64,000 nucleotides of DNA. Source: JBBDRJ01 sp963766295 (GTDB lineage: Bacteria; Actinomycetota; JAICYB01). A program made the position numbers and the translations under genes. Shown in pieces: positions 54,750 through 62,832 of the stretch. The notes under the pieces are model-generated. The model was given only the letters and a program-made list of their open reading frames with translations, was not told the DNA's origin and searched no databases. The stretch covers positions 1,612,001 to 1,676,000 of the forward strand of contig CAVXYW010000002.1 in assembly GCA_963766295.1 (NCBI GenBank), given 5' to 3'. Each line of letters begins with the position of its first letter. The stretch's first letter is position 1.

Positions 54750-56332
54750 TCGGGTCTTTCAGATGGCGACGGGTGAAGCAAGCCGTATACGTAACCGTCC
54801 AGCAGGGCTTGCCACGAAGCTTCGATGATGTTCTCGGATACCCCGATCGTCCCCCACTCCTTATGTCCGTCCGCCGACTCGATGAGGACTCGCGTTGTAG
54901 CGCTCGTCCCGCTGCTCTCGTTCAAGATGCGCACCTTGTAGTCGGCGAGGTGGATGCGATCGAGCTCGGGGAACGATTCCTGCAAAGCCTTCCGCAACGC
55001 GGCGTCTAAGGCACTCACCGGGCCGTTCCCCTCGGCGGTCGAGACGATGCGCTCGTCGTTGGCGTGGAGCTTGACCGTCGCCTCGCTCTGGATCACGCCC
55101 TGAGGATCCGTCTCGACGATCACACGGAACGACTCGATCTGGAAGAACTCCTGCTCCCAGCCGAGCGCGCGGCGAAGCAGCAGCTCGAAGGACCCATCGG
55201 CCGCCTCGAAGTGATAACCGAGGTGCTCTAGCTCTTTTACCTGTCGGATGATCCCGCCGACATTGGACTTGTCGTCCAGATCGATCCCCAGTTCAGCGGC
55301 TTTGACGGTGATCGTCGCCTTGCCGGCGAGCTCGCTAACCAACAGATGCCGGACGTTTCCGACGAGATCGGGGTCGATGTGCTCGTACAGATCGCGGCGC
55401 CGCACAACCGCCGACGCGTGCAGCCCCGCCTTATGGGCAAAGGCAGAGGTTCCGACATAAGGTGCCTGCGGGTTGGGCGTGACGTTGGCTACTTCTGCCA
55501 CGTAGTGAGCGACTTCGGATAGAACTCCTACTTGCTCCTTGGTGATGACCGGTATGTCCCGTTTCAGGACGAGGTTCGCCGCGATCGACAGAAGGTTCGC
55601 GTTCCCGCATCTCTCACCGTAGCCGTTGACGACGCCCTGCACCTGCACAGCTCCGGCATCCACACCGGCCATCGAGTTGGCGACGGCGCAGTCGGTGTCG
55701 TTGTGACAATGGATCCCGAGCGGATGGTCAAGTGTGGTCCTCACCTGTTCGACGATCCTGCTGATCTCGTCCGGCAAACACCCACCGTTCGTGTCGCACA
55801 GAACCAAAACGTCGGCGCCTCCGGCAGCCGCTGCCTCGAGCACTTGCATCGCGTACCGAGGGTTGCGCTTGAACCCGTCGAAGAAGTGCTCCGCGTCGAA
55901 GAAAACTTCGTCGAAGTGGCGGGACAGATACTTCATCGTGTCGCCGACCATCTTCAGATTTTCGTCGAGCGTTGTGCGCAGAGCTTCTTTCACGTGCAGG
56001 TCCCAGGACTTCCCAACGACGCAAACGGCTGGCGTGTTCGCGCCCACCGTGATGCGAAGGTTCGGGTCCTTGCCCGCCGTGATGCCGGCGCGACGCGTTG
56101 AAGAGAAGGTGACCAGCTTCGCGTGCTTGAGTCTCAGCTCGTTGGGGGCGCGGGCAAAGAACTCCTCGTCTTTCGGATTCGAGCCGGGCCAGCCGCCTTC
56201 GATGTACTGAACGCCGAGCTCGTCGATCTTGGCCGCGATGCGCAGCTTGTCGTCGACGGTCAGCGTGAGGCCCTCCATCTGGGCACCGTCGCGGAGCGTC
56301 GTATCGAAGAGCTTTAGCTCAGACGTACTCAT
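54746..56332 (-). CDS. cimA: citramalate synthase
   Basis: The 528-residue protein has the HMGL-like TIM barrel: FDTTLRDGAQMEG, GIHCHNDTDCAVANS, GYGERCGNANL and a C-terminal LeuA-type allosteric domain from about residue 370. The length and DGAQMEG motif match citramalate synthase (CimA, TIGR00977), which makes isoleucine precursors from pyruvate and acetyl-CoA. The start overlaps ilvE by 14 bp. Confidence 0.93.
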   Translation of the reverse strand: MSTSELKLFDTTLRDGAQMEGLTLTVDDKLRIAAKIDELGVQYIEGGWPGSNPKDEEFFARAPNELRLKHAKLVTFSSTRRAGITAGKDPNLRITVGANTPAVCVVGKSWDLHVKEALRTTLDENLKMVGDTMKYLSRHFDEVFFDAEHFFDGFKRNPRYAMQVLEAAAAGGADVLVLCDTNGGCLPDEISRIVEQVRTTLDHPLGIHCHNDTDCAVANSMAGVDAGAVQVQGVVNGYGERCGNANLLSIAANLVLKRDIPVITKEQVGVLSEVAHYVAEVANVTPNPQAPYVGTSAFAHKAGLHASAVVRRRDLYEHIDPDLVGNVRHLLVSELAGKATITVKAAELGIDLDDKSNVGGIIRQVKELEHLGYHFEAADGSFELLLRRALGWEQEFFQIESFRVIVETDPQGVIQSEATVKLHANDERIVSTAEGNGPVSALDAALRKALQESFPELDRIHLADYKVRILNESSGTSATTRVLIESADGHKEWGTIGVSENIIEASWQALLDGYVYGLLHPSPSERPE

Positions 56333-57233
56333 TCCACTCCCGGTAGGTTTCGACCTCGCCCTTGGTGGCCGCGAAGAACGTTTCCTGAAGCTTCTTGGTC
56401 ACGGGGCCCGGCTCGCCGATCACACGGTCGTCGATCTCACGGATCGGAGTGAGCTCGGCTGCTGTGCCGGTGAAGAAGGCTTCGTCGGCCAGGTAAGCGT
56501 CTGAGCGAACGAGATCCTGCTCGCGAACCTCATAGCCGAGATCGCGTGCGATGGTCATGACGGAGTCGCGTGTGAGGCTGTCCAAGCCGGCCGAAACCGT
56601 CGGGGGCGTGATCAGAACACCGTCGCGGACGATGAAGAAGCTTTCACCAGGACCCTCGGCGATGTAGCCGTTGGCGGTAAGGAACAGCGCCTCTTCGTAG
56701 CCCGCCTTCAACACTTCGAGCTTGGCGAGGATCGAGTTCAGGTAGCCGCCGGTCGACTTCATCTGCGGCGGGTAGGCGTTGGCATCGATGCGGTCCCAAG
56801 AGGAGACTTTCACGCGGATGCCGTGCGCAACACCTTCGTCACCCAGGTAGGTCCCCCATGGCCACACCGCGATGGACACCTGCACCGGGTTGTTCAGCGG
56901 GTTGAGACCCATCTCTCCGTAACCGAAGTAAACGAGCGGACGTATGTACCCGGCCTCAAGCTTGTTCTCCCGGATCGTTTCTTTCGTCGCTTCAACCAAC
57001 TGATCGACGGAGAACGGGACGTCCATCATCAGGATCTTGGCCGAGCGCATAAGGCGCCGCATGTGGTCGGTCAAGCGGAACACAGCCGTTCCGCTCTTCG
57101 CCTTGTACGCGCGGATCCCTTCGAACACGCCGGCGCCGTAATGCAACGTGTGGGTCAGAATGTGGACGTTCGCCTCGTCCCACGGGACGAGCTTTCCGTC
57201 CATCCAGATCTTTTCGGTCTTGTCGATCGGCAT
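56319..57233 (-). CDS. ilvE: branched-chain amino-acid aminotransferase
   Basis: The 304-residue class IV aminotransferase has HYGAGVFEGIRAYK, the PLP lysine at residue 159 in PPQMKSTGGYLNS, and GYIAEGPGESFFIVRDG. It catalyses the last step to Leu, Ile and Val. Starting at ATG 57233, it follows leuB by 15 bp and overlaps cimA. Confidence 0.95.
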   Translation of the reverse strand: MPIDKTEKIWMDGKLVPWDEANVHILTHTLHYGAGVFEGIRAYKAKSGTAVFRLTDHMRRLMRSAKILMMDVPFSVDQLVEATKETIRENKLEAGYIRPLVYFGYGEMGLNPLNNPVQVSIAVWPWGTYLGDEGVAHGIRVKVSSWDRIDANAYPPQMKSTGGYLNSILAKLEVLKAGYEEALFLTANGYIAEGPGESFFIVRDGVLITPPTVSAGLDSLTRDSVMTIARDLGYEVREQDLVRSDAYLADEAFFTGTAAELTPIREIDDRVIGEPGPVTKKLQETFFAATKGEVETYREWNEYV

Positions 57234-57248
57234 CGAATGTCCTCCTGG

Positions 57249-58310
57249 TTAAGTGAGGCGTCCGGCGACCAGGTCCCCGACCTCTGAGGTCGAGTATCCC
57301 ATCTCACCTGCGCCCATCCCCTTGAGCTGCAAGAACGTCTCGGCCATTGCGCTTTCTACAGCTGACGCCGCATCACCCTCTCCGAGGTGAGCAAGCATCA
57401 TCTGAAGCGCGCCGATCGCGGCCATCGGATTGATCTCATTGCGGCCCGTGAAATCGGGGGCCGTCCCGCCGATCTGCTCGAACATGGACACACCCTCTGG
57501 ATTGATGTTGCCACTGGCGGCGACACCCATCCCTCCCTGAACCGCGGCGGCCAGGTCCGTGATGATGTCGCCGAAAAGGTTGTCGGTGACCACGACGTCG
57601 AAGCGCTCCGGCGACTGCACGACCCACACGCACCACGCATCGACGTGCGCGTAGTCGCGCTCGACGTCCGCGTACTCCTGCCCCACTTCGTTGAAAACGC
57701 GCTGCCATAGATCGCCGGCGAAGGTGAGGACATTCGTCTTGTGCACGAGCGTGATCTTCCGGCGTCGCTTGCGCGCGAGCTCGAAGGCATAACGGACGCA
57801 CCGCTCGATGCCCTTGTGGGTGTTGACGCCCGTTTGCAAGGCGACTTCGTCCGGCGTGCCTTGTTTGAAGAAACCACCGGCGCCTGCATACATCCCTTCG
57901 GTGTTCTCACGCACCACGACGAAATCGATGTCCTCGGGTGTCTTGCCGACAATAGGGGTGGGCACTCCGGGATAAAGCTTCACCGGACGCAGGTTGATGT
58001 ACTGATCGAGCTCGAAGCGGATCCTCAGGATGAGACCGCGCTCGAGGATCCCGGGCGGAACGTCGTCTCCGGGGTGTCGCGCGCCGATCGGTCCCTTGTA
58101 GATGGCGTCCACCTTGCGGAGCTCGGTGAGGACATCGTCGGGAAGGACTTCGCCGTCCCTGGCGTACCGCCCTGTTCCGAGGTCGTGCGTGACTCGCTGC
58201 GTGCGCAGGCCGAAGCGCTGCTCGACGGCGTCGAGCACCTTTAGCCCCTCACGGATCATCTCGGGTCCAGTTCCGTCACCGGGGATGATCGCCAGCTTGT
58301 AATCACTCAC
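57249..58310 (-). CDS. leuB: 3-isopropylmalate dehydrogenase
   Basis: The 353-residue protein has the isocitrate/isopropylmalate dehydrogenase fold: IIPGDGTGPEMIREGL, VVVRENTEGMYAG, the active-site DNLFGDIITDLAA metal-binding aspartates and NPMAAIGALQMMLAHLGE. It oxidises 3-isopropylmalate in leucine synthesis. GTG 58310 has GGAGG nine bases upstream. A leader attenuator precedes it. Confidence 0.93.
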   Translation of the reverse strand: MSDYKLAIIPGDGTGPEMIREGLKVLDAVEQRFGLRTQRVTHDLGTGRYARDGEVLPDDVLTELRKVDAIYKGPIGARHPGDDVPPGILERGLILRIRFELDQYINLRPVKLYPGVPTPIVGKTPEDIDFVVVRENTEGMYAGAGGFFKQGTPDEVALQTGVNTHKGIERCVRYAFELARKRRRKITLVHKTNVLTFAGDLWQRVFNEVGQEYADVERDYAHVDAWCVWVVQSPERFDVVVTDNLFGDIITDLAAAVQGGMGVAASGNINPEGVSMFEQIGGTAPDFTGRNEINPMAAIGALQMMLAHLGEGDAASAVESAMAETFLQLKGMGAGEMGYSTSEVGDLVAGRLT

Positions 58311-58330
58311 GTCTTCGCGCCTCCGCTAAG

Positions 58331-58360
58331 AAAAAACCCCCCGTCCTTTCGAACGAGAGG
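58331..58360 (-). terminator. intrinsic terminator of the leuB leader
   Basis: On the minus strand CCTCTCGTTC-GAAA-GGACGGGGGG forms a 10-bp stem (with G-T wobbles) closed by a GAAA tetraloop, followed directly by TTTTTT. It lies between the leader peptide and leuB, so it is the regulated terminator of the attenuator. Confidence 0.85.
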
Positions 58361-58367
58361 CTGAGGA

Positions 58368-58392
58368 GGCGGACGCCCTTCGGGCGACCGCC
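58368..58392 (-). promoter_or_regulatory. leader hairpin 1 of the leuB attenuator
   Basis: GGCGGTCGCCC-GAA-GGGCGTCCGCC forms an 11-bp stem with one mismatch, starting right after the leader stop. Its 3' arm contains CGTCC, which can pair with GGACG of the terminator 3' arm, giving an alternative antiterminator-like fold. Confidence 0.7.
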
Positions 58393-58424
58393 TACCGAAT
58401 GATGACTACCTGTGAAAGCAACAT
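58392..58424 (-). CDS. leuL: leuB leader peptide (attenuation peptide)
   Basis: MLLSQVVIIR then TAG: six of ten residues are Leu, Val or Ile in adjacent pairs, the mark of a branched-chain amino-acid attenuation peptide. Ribosome stalling on the paired codons would open hairpin 1 and favour readthrough into leuB. TATACT at 58438-58433 lies eight bases before the ATG, so the transcript is leaderless or nearly so. Confidence 0.8.
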   Translation of the reverse strand: MLLSQVVIIR

Positions 58425-58432
58425 GTCCGACA

Positions 58433-58438
58433 AGTATA
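58433..58438 (-). promoter_or_regulatory. -10 element of the leuB operon promoter
   Basis: TATACT on the minus strand, eight bases before the leader ATG. At the correct distance upstream there is no good -35 (TGGTGG). The region overlaps the start of the divergent enoyl-CoA hydratase gene. Confidence 0.55.
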
Positions 58439-58451
58439 GCCTGGCCGCCTG

Positions 58452-59282
58452 ATGCCCACCACGCTTCGGACGGAAGACGACGCAGGCGTCCGCTCGATAG
58501 TTCTGACCCGCGCGGACGAATACAACACGATCACACCAGCGCTGCGCGACGAGCTGGGAAAAGCCATCGATGAAGCGGATGCCGATCCGGACGTGCGCGT
58601 GATCCTTCTGCGAGCCGAGGGTCCGGCCTTCTGTGCCGGCTACGGACTGGATTGGTCGACCCGGGCGCAGTCCGGCGAGTCGCACTGGGACTCCGTGCGC
58701 GACATGCGCATGATGAAGACGTTCGTCGATGTGTATATGAAGCTCTGGTACGCATCCAAACCGACTATCGCCGCCGTACAGGGTTGGTGCATCGCCGGCG
58801 GGACCGACATGGTTCTGTGCGCCGACATCATCATCGCCGGCGAAGGTGCGTCGTTCGGCTATCCACCATCTCGCGTTTGGGGCACTCCCACAACGGCGAT
58901 GTGGGTGTACCGGATGGGACTCGAGAACGCGAAGCGTTACCTCCTGACCGGCGATGAGATCCCGGCTCCCGAGGCGGCGCGCATAGGTCTCATTCTCGAA
59001 ACCGTTCCGGACGACCAGCTGCAAGATCACGCGATGGCGTTCGCGAAGCGGATGGCACAGGTACCCACGTCGCAGCTTGTGATGCTCAAGCTGTTGTGCA
59101 ACCAGACCGCGGAGCAGATGGGGTTCTCGTCGTCCCGACTTGTCGGAACGCTGTTCGACGGCATCGCCCGGCACACGAAGGAAGGTCTCGACTTCGTCAG
59201 GCGCGCTCAGGACGCAGGCTTCAGACAAGCCGTGCGCGAGCGCGACGATCCGTTCGGGGACTACGGCTCGCGCAAGAAGTAG
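58452..59282 (+). CDS. enoyl-CoA hydratase/isomerase family protein
   Basis: The 276-residue crotonase-fold protein has RVILLRAEGPAFCAGYGLD, the oxyanion segment AAVQGWCIAGGTDMVLCADIIIAGEGASFGYP and a C-terminal trimerisation helix. The usual hydratase glutamates are not plain, so isomerase or other crotonase activity is possible. It is divergent from the leuB leader, 28 bp apart. Confidence 0.9.
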   Translation: MPTTLRTEDDAGVRSIVLTRADEYNTITPALRDELGKAIDEADADPDVRVILLRAEGPAFCAGYGLDWSTRAQSGESHWDSVRDMRMMKTFVDVYMKLWYASKPTIAAVQGWCIAGGTDMVLCADIIIAGEGASFGYPPSRVWGTPTTAMWVYRMGLENAKRYLLTGDEIPAPEAARIGLILETVPDDQLQDHAMAFAKRMAQVPTSQLVMLKLLCNQTAEQMGFSSSRLVGTLFDGIARHTKEGLDFVRRAQDAGFRQAVRERDDPFGDYGSRKK

Positions 59283-59286
59283 CCCG

Positions 59287-60093
59287 TCAGATCATGAAGT
59301 TCGAAGCAGCGAGGATCTTCTTGCCCAGCTCGTCGTCGCCGTAGATCTGAACGTCCTTTAACAGGACGTCGGGATCGCCGCGGCCGGTGCTCAGGCGGTT
59401 GAACGTCTCCAGGTCCATCGTGAGCGTGACGTCGGGCGCCAGCGGGAGCTCGTCCAGGATCGTCGCGCGCTTTCCTTCGCGGCCGACGGCTACTCTTCCG
59501 CCGGCCGGTCCGGTGACCTCGTAGACGACCGTCTTGCCTTCCGGCAGTTCTGCCTTCTTGCCAACGACGAAGGGCAGCGCCGTCACATGCCGGTTGAAAG
59601 CGTGCTGCGCGATGGGCCCCTCGAGGTTCCCGGGCTTGCCGACGGCCCGCCGCATGTCCTGCTCGTGGACCCAGAAGTCCATGGTGCGGATGGCCAGCAG
59701 GTCGGCCACAGTCCCTTGGCCGATGGGCGTCCAGGACTCGCCGGCCAGCTCCTCTTCGGATAGTGCCCGCAAAGTCTTGGTGCGCTCGGCTGCTACCTCT
59801 CGGAACTCGTCCAGCACCTTCTGAGGAGGCCACGCACGGCGGTAGTCGACGTTGACCTCGTTACCTGCCCCGATGGGGTTCTTGATCCAGGGCTTGTCTC
59901 CCGGCTCGTGGTCCGGAGCGGGGCGGCCGAGCAGGTTGGCCTCGGTTCCCACGAGGTGGGAGAGGTTGTCCTGGACCGACCAGCCCGGACAGTCGGTCTG
60001 GAGGACCCACTCCTCATCGGTGAGGGACGAGCAGAGCTCGTCGATCGCCTCGTAGGCCATCACCTGAAGGTCGACGACGCTTTGCTTTCCCAT
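59287..60093 (-). CDS. maleylpyruvate-isomerase-family mycothiol-type protein (TIGR03083-like)
   Basis: The 268-residue protein has a DinB-like N-terminus (MAYEAIDELC, CPGWSVQDNLSHLVG with the metal ligand), TMDFWVHEQDMRRAVG and a C-terminal SCP2-like domain (LAPDVTLTMDLETFNRLSTGRGDP). This architecture is common in mycothiol-using actinobacteria. ATG 60093 is chosen; its ribosome site is GAGGAGG. It ends 4 bp after the hydratase. Confidence 0.88.
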   Translation of the reverse strand: MGKQSVVDLQVMAYEAIDELCSSLTDEEWVLQTDCPGWSVQDNLSHLVGTEANLLGRPAPDHEPGDKPWIKNPIGAGNEVNVDYRRAWPPQKVLDEFREVAAERTKTLRALSEEELAGESWTPIGQGTVADLLAIRTMDFWVHEQDMRRAVGKPGNLEGPIAQHAFNRHVTALPFVVGKKAELPEGKTVVYEVTGPAGGRVAVGREGKRATILDELPLAPDVTLTMDLETFNRLSTGRGDPDVLLKDVQIYGDDELGKKILAASNFMI

Positions 60094-60163
60094 GACAAAC
60101 CTCCTCGAGGGACGTCGGAACGCTACCACCGAGCTGGAGCCTTTTGTATCCTCGGTTCACGAG

Positions 60164-60182
60164 AGAAAGGAGGTGGTCCAGC
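60164..60182 (+). promoter_or_regulatory. extended Shine-Dalgarno complementary to the 16S rRNA tail
   Basis: AGAAAGGAGGTGGTCCAGC differs from the reverse complement of a typical bacterial 16S 3' end at one base (G for A at 60176), which still gives a G-U pair. It therefore could pair with the rRNA tail over 19 nt, far more than a normal ribosome site. A TTG start follows one base later. Confidence 0.6.
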
Positions 60183-60183
60183 G

Positions 60184-60225
60184 TTGCATAAACGGAACGC
60201 GATCCTCGAGGTGGCTGACTGCTGA
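60184..60225 (+). CDS. 13-codon ORF after the extended Shine-Dalgarno
   Basis: Beginning with TTG, it encodes MHKRNAILEVADC followed by TGA. The core AGGAGG is ten bases from the start. I do not recognise a protein family, and translation is not proved. The downstream hairpin-rich transcript may depend on it. Confidence 0.45.
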   Translation: MHKRNAILEVADC

Positions 60226-60383
60226 CGCTGCCAAACGAGGGTGGGGGCCAGGGTCCGTTAGGGACCGCCTCCTCCTGAAGCTTCGTCGCAGCGCGGCGGA
60301 GTTCCATCAGACCACCGACCCATAGGGTTGCCCGGGCTGGTCGACCGGGAGAATCACGACCCGAGGGTGAATACGGAAACTCA
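60226..60383 (+). ncRNA. candidate structured RNA following the 13-codon ORF
   Basis: This non-coding stretch has several small hairpins: GGTCC-GTTAG-GGACC (60252-60266), ACCC-ATA-GGGT and CCCGG...CCGGG. CCTCCTCC at 60268-60275 could pair with the AGGAGG of the Shine-Dalgarno. With the strong terminator at 60384-60413 it makes a unit of about 250 nt that ends 21 bp before the next gene. It could be a leader or an independent small RNA. Confidence 0.4.
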
Positions 60384-60413
60384 CGAGGGCCCGGCTTCGC
60401 AGCCGGGCCCTCG
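60384..60413 (+). terminator. strong hairpin, terminator or attenuator
   Basis: CGAGGGCCCGGCT-TCGC-AGCCGGGCCCTCG is a perfect 13-bp stem with a 4-nt loop, followed by CATTTCT, a weak T tract. It lies 21 bp before the glycosyltransferase ATG, so it could end the upstream RNA or attenuate entry into this gene. Confidence 0.8.
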
Positions 60414-60434
60414 CATTTCTACATACTGCTTCGG

Positions 60435-61904
60435 ATGATTTCTTCGATCCCGACGCCTGTGTGGTTGTTCGCCGTGGGCAAGGTCGCCTTCCACCTGGCG
60501 ACTACTCGTCTGAGCCACCACCGGGACGAGCTGTACTTCATCTCGGCTTCGAAGCGCCTCGCCGCTTCCTTCGTCGACTTCCAGCCGGTTACCCCGCTGC
60601 TCGTCCGGCTGGATCAAGCGATTTTCGGCGACTCACTGCTGGGGTTAAGGCTTATCCCGGCGCTTGCGGGAGCCGCAGTCATCGTGCTTGCCGCACTGAT
60701 CGCTCGCGAGCTGGGCGGCAACCGTCGAGCGCAGATCCTTGCCGCGCTTGCCGGCTTGATAGTCCCGTTGTTCGTCGGGATGGACGCGGCCGTTAACACG
60801 GTCTCTCTCGAGACTCCGGCGTGGATGCTCATCTCATTGTTCTTCGCGCGCTTGCTGCGAACTGGCGACAGGAGATGGTGGGTCGCCGTAGGTGCGGCGA
60901 TCGGACTGGCACTCCTCGTTAAGTTCACCGTCGTCGGTTACTTGGTCGCCTTGGGTGTGGCGATCGTCGCGACGCCAATCAGAAGCGATCTGCGATCCAA
61001 ATGGCTTTGGATCGGCGCCGCGGTCGCGTCCGTGATGATCGCACCGAGCGTCATCTGGCAGTTCCAAAACAGCCTTCCCGTCTTGGAGTTCATCAGCAAC
61101 CAAGGCGGCGGCGGAAAGGTCCTCGGTCTGGGCGGAAGAGGCGGCTATCTCGTCTCGCTGATCGTCTTGCCCGGCATCATCGCGGCCTTCCTTTACGTGC
61201 CGGGCCTCATGTATCTCCTACGAGACAAGACCTACCAGGCACTCGGCATTACACACGGGGTTGCGATGCTCGTTTTCCTCGTGGCATCCGGGAAGGGCTA
61301 TTACGCCGCGCCCGGAATCGCAGTGTTGATCTGCGCCGGCGCCGTCTGGATCGTCAACCGTCGTGACCGCTATCCGAAGGCCGTGCTGGTCGGCATCGGT
61401 CTGAGTCTCGGGTTGTCGCTTCCTCTGGTTGTGCCGATCATTCCGACTTCCGTTCTCGTCGGACGACCCGACCTTGCGGACGCGACGGAGATCGGAGAAC
61501 GTCTCGGCTGGGACGACATCGCCCGTGATGTGTCCCGCATATACGAAACGAGGATCCGCGACGCGGAGCGGGCAAGCACGATCTTCCTCGGCGAGAACTA
61601 CACGCTGCCGTCGGCCATCGAGTACTACGCCGACGATTACGAATTGCCTGAAGTCGCCGTAAGCGGGCACAACAGCGCCTACCTTTGGTGGCCGGACGAC
61701 ATCCCCCGGCAGCACACGGCCATCGTGATCGGCTTCGACCGGTTCAAGGTGCGCGAGATCTATGACGACGTAATCCGGGTCGGCACCGTCCGCAACGACG
61801 AAGGTGTCGACAACTATGAATGGGGCAGGCCGATCTGGGTAGCCCGGCTCCCGAACTTCCCGGCAGACGAGATCCGTGAACGCGTAAAGACGTTCGAAGC
61901 CTAG
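60435..61904 (+). CDS. GT39/ArnT-like membrane glycosyltransferase
   Basis: The 489-residue protein has about ten TM helices and, between the first two, a DE-type motif in HHRDELYFISASKRL, like the acidic loop of PMT/ArnT family enzymes. It uses a polyprenyl-phosphate sugar donor in the membrane to glycosylate lipid or protein. The C-terminal 120 residues are soluble, with ENYTLPSAIEYYADDY. Its ATG is 21 bp after the terminator, so it may be controlled by that leader. Confidence 0.87.
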   Translation: MISSIPTPVWLFAVGKVAFHLATTRLSHHRDELYFISASKRLAASFVDFQPVTPLLVRLDQAIFGDSLLGLRLIPALAGAAVIVLAALIARELGGNRRAQILAALAGLIVPLFVGMDAAVNTVSLETPAWMLISLFFARLLRTGDRRWWVAVGAAIGLALLVKFTVVGYLVALGVAIVATPIRSDLRSKWLWIGAAVASVMIAPSVIWQFQNSLPVLEFISNQGGGGKVLGLGGRGGYLVSLIVLPGIIAAFLYVPGLMYLLRDKTYQALGITHGVAMLVFLVASGKGYYAAPGIAVLICAGAVWIVNRRDRYPKAVLVGIGLSLGLSLPLVVPIIPTSVLVGRPDLADATEIGERLGWDDIARDVSRIYETRIRDAERASTIFLGENYTLPSAIEYYADDYELPEVAVSGHNSAYLWWPDDIPRQHTAIVIGFDRFKVREIYDDVIRVGTVRNDEGVDNYEWGRPIWVARLPNFPADEIRERVKTFEA

Positions 61905-61913
61905 GAGGCAGAC

Positions 61914-62825
61914 GTGATCGAAGCGGACGAGACATTCGATGGAACCTTTCCGTTCGAACCGCATTTCTCGACTGCACCCGGATTCCGGATGCATTACGTC
62001 GACGAGGGTGAAGGTGAACTGATCGTGTGCCTGCACGGCGAACCGACTTGGGGCTACCTATATCGGAACTTCATCCCTCCTCTGTCGACGGCACATCGCG
62101 TGGTCGTCCCCGATCACATGGGCTTCGGGAAGAGCGAGACGCCACAGGACCGCATCTATACGGCGAAGACCCACGTCGAGAACCTCGAAGCTTTCTTCGA
62201 CGACCTCGACCTCACCGACATCACCCTCGTAGGCCAGGATTGGGGCGGAGTCTTCGCCGGTGCATATACCGTCCGTCATCCCGAACGGGTGAAGCGGCTC
62301 TTCCTAATGAACACGCTGACCGGATATGGCATAGGTGGACGCGACGAGCTTCCGCCGATCCAAAGCTCCAGATGGTTCGAATGGATCGCCGGCGGGATCG
62401 AGAACGGACGAACCAAAGCCGTGTTGAGCAATCTCGGGAGCACCGTTCTGTCCGTCATGAAGATCATCGGTTTCGAGAACACCGCGGCCGTCGACGACAC
62501 CTGGATCCGCGCATACTCGGCCCCCTTCTCCACTGCAGAGGAGTGCAAGGGAGCTCTCGAGTTCCCGCTCGACGTTCACGAGGGACGAATCCTCGAGTAC
62601 ATGGTCGAAGGCTTCTCCGGCGTGGACGCGCTCAAATCCAAACCGGCCATGCTCGCCGAAGGCATGAAGGACCACGCCATCCCACCGGAGACGGCCATCG
62701 CCGACTTCAAAGCATTGTGGCCCAAGGGCGCGATCGTCGAGCTACCCAACGCCGGACATTTCTGCCAGGAAGACGAACCGGACACACTCGTCTCGCTGAT
62801 CCAGCGATTCCTGCAGGCCAGTTAG
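61914..62825 (+). CDS. haloalkane-dehalogenase-like alpha/beta hydrolase
   Basis: The 303-residue protein has CLHGEPTWGYLYRNFI, which is the haloalkane dehalogenase oxyanion/halide segment, and an Asp nucleophile in LVGQDWGGV (Asp109) with the halide-binding Trp110 beside it. Late His is in NAGHFCQEDEP. Family enzymes remove halide from short alkanes. GTG 61914 follows AGGAGG. It starts 9 bp after the glycosyltransferase stop. Confidence 0.85.
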   Translation: MIEADETFDGTFPFEPHFSTAPGFRMHYVDEGEGELIVCLHGEPTWGYLYRNFIPPLSTAHRVVVPDHMGFGKSETPQDRIYTAKTHVENLEAFFDDLDLTDITLVGQDWGGVFAGAYTVRHPERVKRLFLMNTLTGYGIGGRDELPPIQSSRWFEWIAGGIENGRTKAVLSNLGSTVLSVMKIIGFENTAAVDDTWIRAYSAPFSTAEECKGALEFPLDVHEGRILEYMVEGFSGVDALKSKPAMLAEGMKDHAIPPETAIADFKALWPKGAIVELPNAGHFCQEDEPDTLVSLIQRFLQAS

Positions 62826-62832
62826 CCGAGGA

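Noticed and set aside
60164..60182. Reverse-strand 3' end of a 16S rRNA gene
   Set aside because: Only 19 bases match; the rRNA-like similarity stops there and no rRNA sequence continues.
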